DNA from: Chara braunii
Lineage: Eukaryota; Streptophyta; Charophyceae; Charales; Characeae
Direction of reading: 5' to 3'
Assembly: GCA_003427395.1 (NCBI GenBank)
Contig: BFEA01000021.1
Location: forward strand, 1,403,760-1,428,164
DNA length: 24,405 bases
Every line of letters begins with the position of its first letter. The first letter of the stretch is position 1. A program made the translations under genes and the position numbers. Under the pieces are notes generated by a model. It was not told the DNA's origin. It was given only the letters and a program-made list of their open reading frames with translations, and made no database searches. Below, piece after piece: positions 9,881-17,867 of the stretch.

Positions 9881-10700
9881 CATGCCTAGCACTACCATCC
9901 TAGTCTTCCTTGCGGGTGCCAACCCCCAACTGGGGCCTTCCAGGTGCAGCACCAACCAAGAAGATGAAGATGCAGACCACCATAGCCAGGTAAGCTCCCC
10001 AGTCACTCTCCTCCTTGCTCACCGTCTTCCTCCCCACCCTCCTTCTCGCACAGAGTCTCCTCCTTGGTCCTGTCCACCATAGCCAAGGTGGAGGGCCAAG
10101 CCGCCTTCTTCCTCCACTCAGCGCTCCTCCGCCCGGGCAGTCGGTCCAGCAGTGTGCCTCCAAACTGCACGCGAGCAAATGAGGAAGAGCTCTTCGCTTT
10201 CTCTCTAGAAATACCGGACTGCTGCCTCTTCCAGCGGTGGCTGTCCAGGCCGTGCCGCGTCCCCAAGCTACCAGTACCTCCTACTTTGGAGCGAACATTA
10301 TTTCCCAACTCAGACTACTGGGATGCTACCCCTAGACTCCAAGCCTACCGGACTTCGTACATTCCTTCCGCCCAGCTTTTTGTCTTCTTCTGCCTACCTA
10401 CCTGCTACTTGAGTGTTTTCCATCCTCCGCAAACCAAGCCTACTTCTAGTTTCCCGCTGCGCCCATCACAACACCCAACCACAGGTAAGTACCAGGCCCA
10501 CGGCCCTTCTCAGCACGCAAGTAAACCTGGCGGATCACACACACTCGAGCAATCATGTAGTCAGACAAACGCACGGAAACTCACCAATCATGCACACACA
10601 CACAACTCAGAACACAGCAGAGCTCACAGTCTGTGATTTTGCAGGTCGTTACATTCAGCTTTTCCTACCCCCCTTCAACCCCCTCAAACTCCCTGCTCGC
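9881..10700 (+). other. Plus-strand splice-like signals inside the kinase intron
   Basis: A donor-like CAG|GTAAGC at about 9987 with an acceptor-like CTCGCACAG at about 10052, and a donor consensus ACAG|GTAAGTACC at about 10485 with TGATTTTGCAG at about 10644, all read on the plus strand, opposite to the kinase. The word CCACCATAGC recurs at 9754, 9977 and 10074. Joining the first pair keeps a frame open only briefly. This is weak evidence for an antisense or TE-derived transcript. Confidence 0.2.
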
Positions 10701-10817
10701 CCCCCCTCTGAACCAACAACCCCTTGGAAAGTAATGCTACTGCAAGGACACATATCTCTACAAAAAAAGACCAATTGAACATCATCAATGTCTTATTGAA
10801 AGAGAAGGGTACCGTAC

Positions 10818-10924
10818 CTGCTGTGTCATAATCATCCACAAGGAAGTTTGCAGGCTTCAAGTCTCGCATCAGTATTCCTCGGCTGTGGAGCTCTGCCATT
10901 GCACGGCAAATATTTGTGCCATAT
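10818..10924 (-). CDS. Protein kinase catalytic-loop exon, KEG-like (upstream exon)
   Basis: This 107-bp exon encodes helix E and the catalytic loop: YGTNICRAMAELHSRGI, then LMRDLKPANFLVDDYDTA. RDLKPAN contains the catalytic Asp and the Asn that binds metal. The usual His before Arg-Asp is Met. The donor GCAG|GTACGG fixes the 3' end. The 5' end is inferred from an acceptor-like GCTCGCAG before TATGGC, in the phase that gives Arg-Tyr-Gly-Thr as in related kinases, but its polypyrimidine tract is weak. It joins perfectly to the exon at 5686. The N-lobe (glycine loop, VAIK lysine, helix C) must be encoded upstream, to the right on this strand, and I could not find it. Confidence 0.85.
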
Positions 10925-11451
10925 CTGCGAGCGATGATCATGCAAAAGATCATTCAACCAGTGGACGTCAACACACTCTTGAGTGATTTGGCTGCCTCCC
11001 CCCCACACATCCTTCCTCCCCACATAACCCTCCTCACCTGGAGGGGGGGGGGGGGGGGGGGGGGAATTCAAAAAAAAAAAAAAACCTCACCTGAAGGTAA
11101 CTTTCCTCTTTTATAACTCCCTTGATTCCTTGAACAGTCTTTAACTTTTTATCATTTCTAGATTTGTGTGTGTCATCCTTGCTTGGCGGGAATACATGCT
11201 AACCTACTCTGTATCACTACACTCGTAATGGATACTCCAGGGGACTGTTTCGAAGATTGGTCTGATCTTTTTTTTTTTTTTTTTTTTAACTTCAGAAAAA
11301 CGTTTAAGGCCAGTTTCAAAGCCAGTTCCTGCAAATGTGGAGCCCAAGGTCAGTCAGAGAAAATGGGAAGAAGTGGAGATGGAAAGAGAGTGGTTTGTAA
11401 CTGTATGAAAACGCACGTAGACAACATTTATTTGGGTATGGCTACTATGGC
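10925..11451. other. Presumed intron/intergenic DNA upstream of the catalytic-loop exon
   Basis: It contains a pyrimidine-rich stretch (10990-11040), the G22/A15 insertion described separately, and a T tract at about 11269-11287. No N-lobe kinase exon or other gene was recognised. Confidence 0.45.
11041..11084. repeat. Homopolymer insertion flanked by 9-bp direct repeats
   Basis: Twenty-two consecutive G (11043-11064), then AATTC, then fifteen A (11070-11084). The block is flanked by CCTCACCTG at 11032-11040 and again at 11085-11093. The direct repeats look like a target-site duplication around a short A-tailed insert. Confidence 0.6.
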
Positions 11452-11467
11452 ATGATAGGGCTAATGG
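11452..11467. repeat. Target-site duplication, left copy
   Basis: ATGATAGGGCTAATGG, identical to 11563-11578. Three extra bases (CTT) separate it from the U6 start. Confidence 0.95.
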
Positions 11468-11470
11468 CTT

Positions 11471-11562
11471 GTCCTTTGGGACATCCGTAAAAATTGGAAG
11501 GATACAGAGAAGATTAGCATGGGCCCTGCGCAAGGATGACACGCAAAAAAAAAATAAAAAAA
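11471..11562 (+). pseudogene. U6 snRNA retropseudogene, 3'-truncated, A-tailed
   Basis: From GTCCTTTGGGACATCCG through ACAGAGAAGATTAGCATG to CAAGGATGACACGCA (11471-11545) the sequence follows the U6 snRNA 5' stem-loop and central ACAGAGA region closely. It then stops about 30 nt short of the normal 3' end and runs into an A-rich tail (to 11562). A perfect 16-bp direct repeat, ATGATAGGGCTAATGG, flanks it (11452-11467 and 11563-11578). No plant USE/TATA snRNA promoter lies upstream. This is retroposition by a LINE-type machinery, not a working gene. Confidence 0.95.
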
Positions 11563-11578
11563 ATGATAGGGCTAATGG
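11563..11578. repeat. Target-site duplication, right copy
   Basis: ATGATAGGGCTAATGG immediately after the A-rich tail of the U6 retropseudogene. Confidence 0.95.
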
Positions 11579-11983
11579 ATCACTCAGAAGTCAGAAAATG
11601 TTGCTTCTGAATCATACACGGAAGGAGAGTACCTCCAGGTAGCATCCTAGAAATGAACTTTTCTCATTGGATGCTACCAAGGGGCAGTTGCCTGGTGGCA
11701 GGTGTTTGAGGGCAGGTTCACACTGAGTGCTCAGAAGACAACCACTCAACACAGAACCAGAAGGGGCATGAGTAGCAAGGATTTTTTTTTTTTTTTTTTT
11801 TTTTCAAGGATTGAATTTGAAGTTTGAAGTGTTTGATGAAGATGCACAAATTCCAAGAGACGCAATATGCCAGGTGCAGGGAGGTTTCCATTTCAATCTC
11901 GTACTGACTGTAAAAATCTGATTTCCGCCCCCCCCTCCCTGAAGGGCGACCATCTCGGTATGATCTGGGCACTCGGCCCAGGT
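11579..11983. other. Intergenic, between the U6 copies
   Basis: It holds a T tract (about 11782-11804) and a 37-codon plus-strand open stretch (11811-11921, containing KFEVFDEDAQIPRD) with exon-like amino acid composition but no recognised family. Nothing else is supported. Confidence 0.4.
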
Positions 11984-12068
11984 TCATCCGTTAAAATTTA
12001 AAATTGGAACGACGCAGAGAAGATTAGCATGGTCCCTGCACAAGGATGGCATGCATAAATCGTGAAAT
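11984..12068 (+). pseudogene. U6 snRNA pseudogene, diverged
   Basis: CATCCG, an internally duplicated TTAAAATT, then GGAACGACGCAGAGAAGATT, AGCATGGTCCCTGCACAAGG and CATGCATAAATCG follow U6, with more substitutions than the copy at 11471 (ACAGAGA has become GCAGAGA, and GCGCAAGG has become GCACAAGG). The 5' stem-loop is barely recognisable. It reaches closer to the true 3' end than copy 1. No A tail or target duplication was seen. Confidence 0.9.
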
Positions 12069-12204
12069 AATAATTTCAAATAAACTCTCTTGTACTATTC
12101 AGTATCTGCTTTCAACATTTCTCGTTTCCCTGGTCTTGGCTGGGCTCCAATCCCCATTCGAATTTCCACTCATGACCCTGACCAGCATGTTTCATTCTCA
12201 CATT

Positions 12205-12446
12205 TGCCCACGCTGGCAGTGGCACACCACATTCCACATAGTGCAGTGCAATGATACACTTTGATATCAACCCATTCGCGCCCAATTCTCGCCCAGGAAT
12301 ATGCCCACCCTGGCAGTGGCACACCACATTCCCATGATTCCCCATAGTGCAGTGCAATGACACACTTTGGAAACCACGTTCTGCTTGCCAAGGAAACACG
12401 CATCTGTAACAACACGGTGCCACCCATTTGCGCCCAATTCTCAGAA
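12205..12446. repeat. Imperfect tandem duplication, about 97-145 bp units
   Basis: TGGCAGTGGCACACCACATT, ATAGTGCAGTGCAATGA and GCGCCCAATTCTC occur in order twice (12205-12301 and 12302-12446). The second copy is enlarged by about 45 bp. No coding function is evident. Confidence 0.75.
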
Positions 12447-12479
12447 TGACGCTCAACAAGCAATATGCCTCCTCCAGAC

Positions 12480-13990
12480 CCTGACAATTGCCCTTGTCGA
12501 CAAGCATTTCCATGCCGTGTTGACATTGTTGACAATCATGTGGCCGCAGTAGATTATACCATTATACAAACACACGTTACATTTGCGGGCTCCCTTCATT
12601 GAAGGCTCCAAGAGTCGCCTCAATGCCAACATCACAGATGTGATGAAAACACCGAGGCTCGGTCTCGATGAGTATATGGCAATATGCCATGTTTATAGCA
12701 ACCATGAGATCAACACCAAGCAATGAGTCAGTCATGGCTGACAGTCTCTCCCACTTGTGCAGATGATGGATTGCAATTCTTTCAAGATGCCAGCATAGCT
12801 TTTCCAGTTATGCCTACCAGGCACTTATTCAGGCTGCCTCACGGGCTGCCAACAAATCTCTTCGGCAGGCATAACAGCAATTTTCCATGGTACCGGACTA
12901 CCAGTCAATAAAACCCCGCACAACCTGGCAATGTGCTGCAAACGCTAGTATGCATACAGGTTATCACAGCATCCTGACAGTCCAACACATGGCCAAACAT
13001 CGGTGGAGTCTGTGCCACTCTGTGGCCAGCATGCAACGTTTGTTGTCTCAGGTGCGATAGCAAGGCCTGCACCCCCGAGGCCACCTCGGGAGCCTCGATG
13101 ACCATGCACTTTTTAATCAATGCTGGGGCTCCACTGACACCCCGCCTTATCTCTACTTCGCACTCAAGTACACAACTCTCCACCAGCTCTTCGTCCAATC
13201 CTTGGAGTCAGTGAAACAATCTTCCCCAGTCTGCACCTTGCTCATCGACTTGTCACCCTTCAGTCTCAATCTCTTGCAAGCACAACAATATCCTCTCACT
13301 CGCTCAGCTATGCTCTCCAAGGCGTGATCAGGTCTCTTCACGATAAGGATAATGAGGTCTATCAAGAAAGTGACATACAATGCTGTCGGATTATGCAAAG
13401 TGTTGAGGAGGTCATTTTGGATCTCAAGCAGAATGCACATTCCTTTCGAGGCTGAATGCCACACATAGCGGATTTTACCACGATGTACACTAACCTGCCA
13501 CACGAAGGATCCTTAACAATGAGCTAAATGTTGTTCATGAAGCACATGATTATGCCTTGGCAATGATTCCATAGGGAAGGAGGCTGGTACAAATGTGCAT
13601 GACAGTGGGAGGTCCTCATCGAGGGGATATAGAACAACATCTGTGGTTTGCGGTCTCTGACACTCATCTCTATGCAGCAGATGACACTCTGCTCCATCAG
13701 GTAGCTGGTATAGCTATGGGCACTAATGTCGGACTAGAAATTGCCAATCCCACGCTCTATTGGGACAAGGCATAGTTCATTGACGAACTTCGGCCAGCGA
13801 GATTTATGCAGCTCAAGCATATGCCTTGACATCTTCGTCCATTCATGACATCCTATCCTGGAAGAAATCTCCACCACTTTGTGCTCGGTATGGTCTTCAA
13901 TGGAAAGAGCCCACCGAGCAAGATGGGTCATGTCTCGTCTTCGAGGCAAGAAACTTCGTTTGCAGAGCTGCAACGGGTACACAAACCTAC
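12480..13990 (+). pseudogene. Penelope-like element reverse transcriptase, decayed
   Basis: Conserved RT motifs appear in order on the plus strand but in broken frames. DFTTMYTNLPHE (13471-13506) corresponds to motif A. HQVAGIAMGTN...EIANPTLYW (about 13695-13770) is the GxxMGT...LAN block typical of Penelope-like RTs, not of LINE or LTR types. SIHDILSW (13838-13861) stands where F/YIDDILSW is expected. GLQWKEPTEQDGSC and LVFEARNF follow. In-frame stops (for example TAG at 13773) and frameshifts interrupt it, and the first Asp of the catalytic pair is His. I did not find a GIY-YIG endonuclease. The left boundary is a guess. Confidence 0.75.
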
Positions 13991-14105
13991 ACCCACCTGA
14001 CCCACATGTTTGGGTCTAAATTAACCAGCTTGTGTCAGATGTGGGTGCACCTAGGTAAGCCAGTCTGGGTGGGTGACGAGTGGGTCAGTGTTCGGCCTGG
14101 GTCAG
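13991..14105. repeat. GGGT/GACCCA-rich junction between two dead retroelements
   Basis: The word TGGGT or its complement ACCCA recurs many times within this interval, between the convergent Penelope-like and gypsy remnants. It may be a degenerate short tandem repeat at an element end. No gene. Confidence 0.45.
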
Positions 14106-14640
14106 CAGATTGGTTGGGTGACAGGTAGATGATATGGTCTTCGGAGGTGCGACTATAAACCACAATCATGGCAAAATGTAGTCCAAGTATATGAGAACGT
14201 ATTCTTCAAGGATGCCCTTGAAGATATTGTTTATCGTCGTCCGAAAGGTGGCGAGTGCATTGGTGAGGCCGAAGGGCATCACCGTGAACTCATAGTGGCT
14301 GAAGCACGATTAGGCGTTCTTCGGCTGGTCCTCTACGGGAACTGGATCTGGTGGTATCGTCGACACTACAAAAATCGATCTTCGAAAGGAAGTGGCTTCC
14401 TGCCAAACGGTCAAACAACTCGTTAGCACGAGGCATATGATAACTATTTTTAACCGTGTAGCAGTTTGGACCACAATGATCAATGTAGAGTTCGGCAGTA
14501 CCGTCCACTTCGCCAACAAAAAGGATGAGTGCAACCCAAGGGGAGATACTGGGTTTGATAAAACCCAATAGAACGAGTTCCTCAAGCTAACGTTTGAGTT
14601 CTGTTACCTTTGGAACCGAGAGCTCGTATCTGATGGTGAA
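14106..14640 (-). pseudogene. Ty3/gypsy reverse transcriptase, decayed
   Basis: On the minus strand: ELKR, an in-frame TAG, then LEELVLLGFIKPSISPWV, YTVKNSYHMPRANELFDRL, HFLSKID (motif A Asp kept), a frameshift before PVEDQPKN, then HYEFTVMPFGLTNALATF (motif B region) and YVLIYLDYIL, where the catalytic YLDD is YLDY. Just after motif C an apparent 11-bp insertion brings in a TGA and displaces the frame that continues VYSRT-EDHI. This is the classic order of a Ty3/gypsy RT. It is inactive. The downstream RNase H and integrase parts are not found, so the copy is truncated at 14106. Confidence 0.9.
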
Positions 14641-14877
14641 TAAGGTAGCCGGGCAACCGCTGTATGAGAGATACGGGGGAAAGTCGTCACAGTACTCTTA
14701 AACCTCTAGTACCTTTGTCGTTTCGGAAAATAGCAGGCCTCTGACCTTTCAGGAGGCCAAAAGAAACGACAACCGTAAATTAGATTTATCAATGGCAGTC
14801 GTCGTTGGGCCCGGCCTCCAAATTCCTCGGGAGCTCTTGTTTTCCCTCATTTCTGAAGCGACAAAGGTACTAGTGGT

Positions 14878-15522
14878 TTAAATCAGATCATGAACATATG
14901 GCTCCAAACCTGCGATGAGCCGCGGATGTTGGTCAATGTTTTCCTTCTCACGAGGTATAGGTGTGGACTCGACGATGGACGATGTGGGAGATTGGGATGT
15001 GGAACAAGTATCCATAGGCTGAGAGGTGGGTATGCTGATATAAGCCACGAAAAGAGATACAGGGTCGGATGGGCCATGCTCCAAGGGTATAAGCTCAGTG
15101 TCCTTGCAAATAGGACCATAGCGGAGAAGATCCATGACTTTCACCATGTAAAGTGCGACGTCTTGTTGACACATGAAGTCAACAAACTGGAGGGGAGAGG
15201 TAATGGAGATGTCGATGTCGGACCCGGAGGAGAGATGATCCAAGGAAGGTAAATGAGGCAAGGTCTGATCCATGGTGCCGAGAAAGGGGACATGATGGGC
15301 AAGACCACACTTCATTTCAATATCAAGTATCTCAATCTCTGATTCAGCCTCACCCGAGCGGAACAAGACCATCATGTGCCAAGGACAAAATTGTACTGGA
15401 TCTCCATCACCTTCAAATGTGCGGAGGAAAAAGGTGTGGAGCCAAGGGCATCTAAAGGGGTAGGGAGAAACGTAGATGAACGACCGTTTGATTAAAGAAG
15501 CGCATTGTCTTATTATCTTCAA
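14878..15522 (-). pseudogene. Upstream polyprotein part of the gypsy element
   Basis: A 214-codon open frame on the same strand and upstream of the RT, separated by a stretch with stops (14641-14877). I see no zinc knuckle or protease DSG/DTG motif. The sequence is acidic and Ser/Pro-rich toward its end (SQSPTSSIVESTPIPREKEN). Position and orientation suggest it is the region between gag and RT of the same element. I do not recognise it by sequence alone. Confidence 0.5.
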
Positions 15523-15568
15523 CGATGACAGAGATAGGAGAAGGAGACCGATGGTGAGAAGAGCCTCC

Positions 15569-15920
15569 TCAACAATATGAGGATGAATGAAATCGCCCTT
15601 TGAGATGGTCCCATAAGGCGTGGTACACCCTGTTACTAGTTCCTATACGGATGTGGACGATAGCGTCGATAGTTAGGGTGCCATTAGGATCGGCAGAAAG
15701 ACGGGCGAGGTGGTCCAATGCATGCATCTGTCTAGTAAGTCGCTCCTGATGGGCCTGAAGGATTCTGAAGTCCAAGACACCACACAACATCGTCCCTAGT
15801 TGCCACCTCAGCACTACGTGTTCTGCGAAGGGCATGACGCTTCAAAGGTCTATGAGGTGAAGGAGTAGAGACGGTGGTCTGCTGGGGAAGCAGACGGTAC
15901 CTTGACAAACGATTGGGCAA
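15569..15920 (-). pseudogene. Possible Gag-side remnant of the gypsy element
   Basis: Two overlapping minus-strand frames (15569-15835 and 15732-15920) continue in the direction expected for the element's 5' half. The first contains LTRQMHALDHLARLSADPNG, which is helical and could be a Gag-like coiled segment. No LTR was recognised to the right. Assignment rests on context. Confidence 0.35.
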
Positions 15921-16366
15921 GTGGAGTCACATCTATCATCGGTTGAGGGTCCTTGCATGTGGTGGCCAAAGGCAAAAATCTCAACTTGGAGGTCGAAAAA
16001 CTGCTACTGATGCGGCCTCAACGGTACGGTGCATCTTACCTAGGTGGGGGTGTGAGATAGCCGAGCGTCAAGTGGGGATTTTGAACGAAGCTGACTCAAG
16101 CACTACCGGGCTAGGGCCGCGTGGTAAAGACACCTCGAAGAGAATGAAAATGGACAAATGATCCAGCCACGTGGCTGCGACATGTGACGTTCCTCCCCCC
16201 CCTAACCTTCCCCACGTGAAGCAGCTTCTGTTTCCTTACCCACTCCATTCCGTCAATCGGTGATTGATGTCATTATTATCTTTCCTTGTCCTCCTAAATC
16301 ATGCTCATGCTCCTTATCTTTCATCTTCCTCACCATCTTCATCTGCCAGCGTTGTCATGGTCAGGT

Positions 16367-16367
<1 letters not shown>
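15921..16367. other. Intergenic, right flank of gypsy remnant
   Basis: No gene is supported. A 12-bp palindrome AGCCACGTGGCT (16165-16176) and a second CACGTG (about 16213) are G-box words known to bind plant bZIP/bHLH factors, but no promoter or gene can be tied to them. Confidence 0.4.
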
Positions 16368-16437
<70 letters not shown>

Positions 16438-16444
16438 CGCGCGC
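16368..16444. repeat. (CT)n followed directly by (CG)n
   Basis: About 27 CT dinucleotides (16368-16422) run into about 11 CG dinucleotides (to 16444). Six-frame translation gives meaningless Leu-Ser and Arg-Ala runs. The first tract can form triplex DNA and the second Z-DNA, as known properties of such sequences. Confidence 0.95.
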
Positions 16445-16965
16445 TGTCGGAGGGCGCGGTATCCCGACCCTCCTCTGTGTGCCAAAGTCTCTGCCCGGTA
16501 TCTATATTTCGTTCTGTGGCCCGCGGCTCGCTGGATAGTTTTCGAACCCCTGTAGGCCTGGTACTTGCAATGTGTCTCAGCACAGACCAGCCCTGTTGGC
16601 ATTGCCTTAGCAAAAAGGTGTGCCTCAGGGGTTTCCATTGGTCCACGCAGGCTCGGTGCCCTGCTGTACAGCAGAGCACAACCGGCCTGTGGCCGTGGTA
16701 GCCGCCGAGTTCGCCCTGGGACGCGGAGGTGAAACGACAAGTTCGGTCCTTTCAACTGCGCGCCAAGCATCCTTTTTCCTGGTTATGGGATAGGCACTGG
16801 GACAGGTCAATGTCAAAAAGGAAGGCTGATAAAGAGAGAAAAGAAAATAAAATTATGCAGGAGTGAAAAGGAAAGCTGAGCGTCGGAACTGCTTTTGGAT
16901 CGTGATCCTTGCTTTAATCTTGGGTAATTCATTGGTATCGGGTTGCTGTACCATTGAGCTTGCTT
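16445..16965. other. Intergenic, no gene
   Basis: Frames here are short and frame-crossing. The stretch about 16550-16700 is GC-rich and 16840-16870 is AG-rich. Nothing is recognised. Confidence 0.45.
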
Positions 16966-17165
16966 ATTTTTCTTTCCTTATTTATTATTATTATAAATTT
17001 CATAGCAATCCTTACTGTTGACTTATCGGTTTTCAGACCCGGCTCTCTTTCTAGGTTCTGTCACTTCGTAGGGGAGGCCGTCGATTCAGGATGCGGACTG
17101 AGACTGCGGCCTCATGGTCTAGGCCTCACCGACCCTCCACATATCACTTGTACCGGACTTGCTTG
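16966..17165 (-). mobile_element. TAA-tailed retroposon fragment 1, minus strand
   Basis: On the minus strand the body ends in GGTCTGAAAACC... followed by a TAATAATAA-type tail (about 16980-16996). It shares the order GTGACAGAA, CGGGTCTGAAAACC and a TAA repeat with the fragment at 17335-17600, so both are 3' ends of one family, as seen in microsatellite-tailed LINEs. Confidence 0.45.
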
Positions 17166-17334
17166 ACCGGACTGTGCAGTAGGACCCCAGTAGCCATGTT
17201 AAGGGATAGATACAGCGAGACCTGGAAAAGGGGAAGAGGGTCGAAAGTTGGGATTTAGACTTGTGCGTGGGTTCGCACCACTATTCAGGCGGGACTGCTT
17301 CGCGGAGGAAATTCGAACTGCCATCTTTCCTTTC

Positions 17335-17600
17335 CCTGCGATTATTATTATTGTTATTATTACCTTACTGGTTTTCAGACGCGGCCTTCCTTTACCTTTT
17401 TCTGTCACATCGCGGAAAGGCCAACGGTCTGAATTTGAAGCTGTGGCGTGAATTGGTCGGCCCCACTCATTCTGTGCCGCGCGGTTAGGCCCCAAAAGAG
17501 GGGCACCCGCGGTCGCATCGGTAGGAGGCTTATCACCCCCCTCGTGGAGGGTCATAAGCCCCCTCCTTGCCATCGGACATGGGTACCCGATGAAGATAGG
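17335..17600 (-). mobile_element. TAA-tailed retroposon fragment 2, minus strand
   Basis: It has the same 3' architecture as fragment 1: GTGACAGAAAAAGG, GCGTCTGAAAACCAGTAAGG, then a TAATAATAACAATAATAA tail (17341-17362). The upstream minus-strand frame includes SDRWPFRDVTEKGKGRPR, a plausible but unrecognised C-terminal tail of a retroposon protein. Confidence 0.45.
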
Positions 17601-17850
17601 CCTGCGCTGCATTTTAAAAAGGGAAATGTGACCTTTAGTATCTCGTTATGGGACCGCAGCGCCGATCCTGCAGTCATATTGCTAGGGTCTGGGACTGACA
17701 AGTGCGAGTTTAGTTCGTGATCAACCGTTGGGTTTTGGCCTTGAGTATTATTTTCTAAAAAAAAATAATTATTAATCCATTGTTTTAAAATTCTTGAAAT
17801 GCGGTAAGGTCTGAAAAGGGCTAATCTAAGTCCCTCGTTCAGAACGCAGA
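17601..17850. other. AT-rich stretch upstream of the 18020 frame
   Basis: It includes an A/T-rich segment (about 17742-17800). It could be the distal promoter of the plus-strand unit that follows. No gene. Confidence 0.35.
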
Positions 17851-17857
17851 GGAAAGC

Positions 17858-17867
17858 CCTATAAGAG
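17858..17867 (+). promoter_or_regulatory. TATA-like box
   Basis: CCTATAAGAG, 155 bp before the ATG at 18020 and just after an AT-rich segment. It is the best TATA match on the plus strand near that frame. A start site about 30 bp downstream would leave a leader of roughly 130 nt. Confidence 0.35.

Larger units (their letters stand above)
5687..10817 (-). other. Kinase intron, 5131 bp
   Basis: Donor GCAG|GTACGG (10818/10817) and acceptor TTCTTGCAG|TT (5687/5686) bracket this interval. The flanking exons join in phase in the middle of a kinase domain, which is strong evidence for splicing. It contains long A/T homopolymers (for example near 5930, 5993, 6451, 6537, 6676, 7553), two SINE copies, an inverted-repeat pair, GAA-rich (about 9530-9570) and TAA-rich (about 9640-9695) microsatellites, and two N bases. 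I see no gene in it that I can support. Confidence 0.85.

Noticed and set aside
11471-11545. A functional U6 snRNA gene
   Set aside because: It is truncated at the 3' end, has an A tail and target duplications, and lacks the upstream promoter elements expected of plant U6 genes.
12112-12535. Minus-strand frames over the tandem duplication
   Set aside because: Their internal similarity simply reflects the DNA duplication. No family is recognised, and the Penelope-like reading lies on the other strand nearby.
16264-16701. Frames with long Leu-Ser or Arg-Glu/Arg-Ala runs on either strand
   Set aside because: They are translations of the CT and CG microsatellite.
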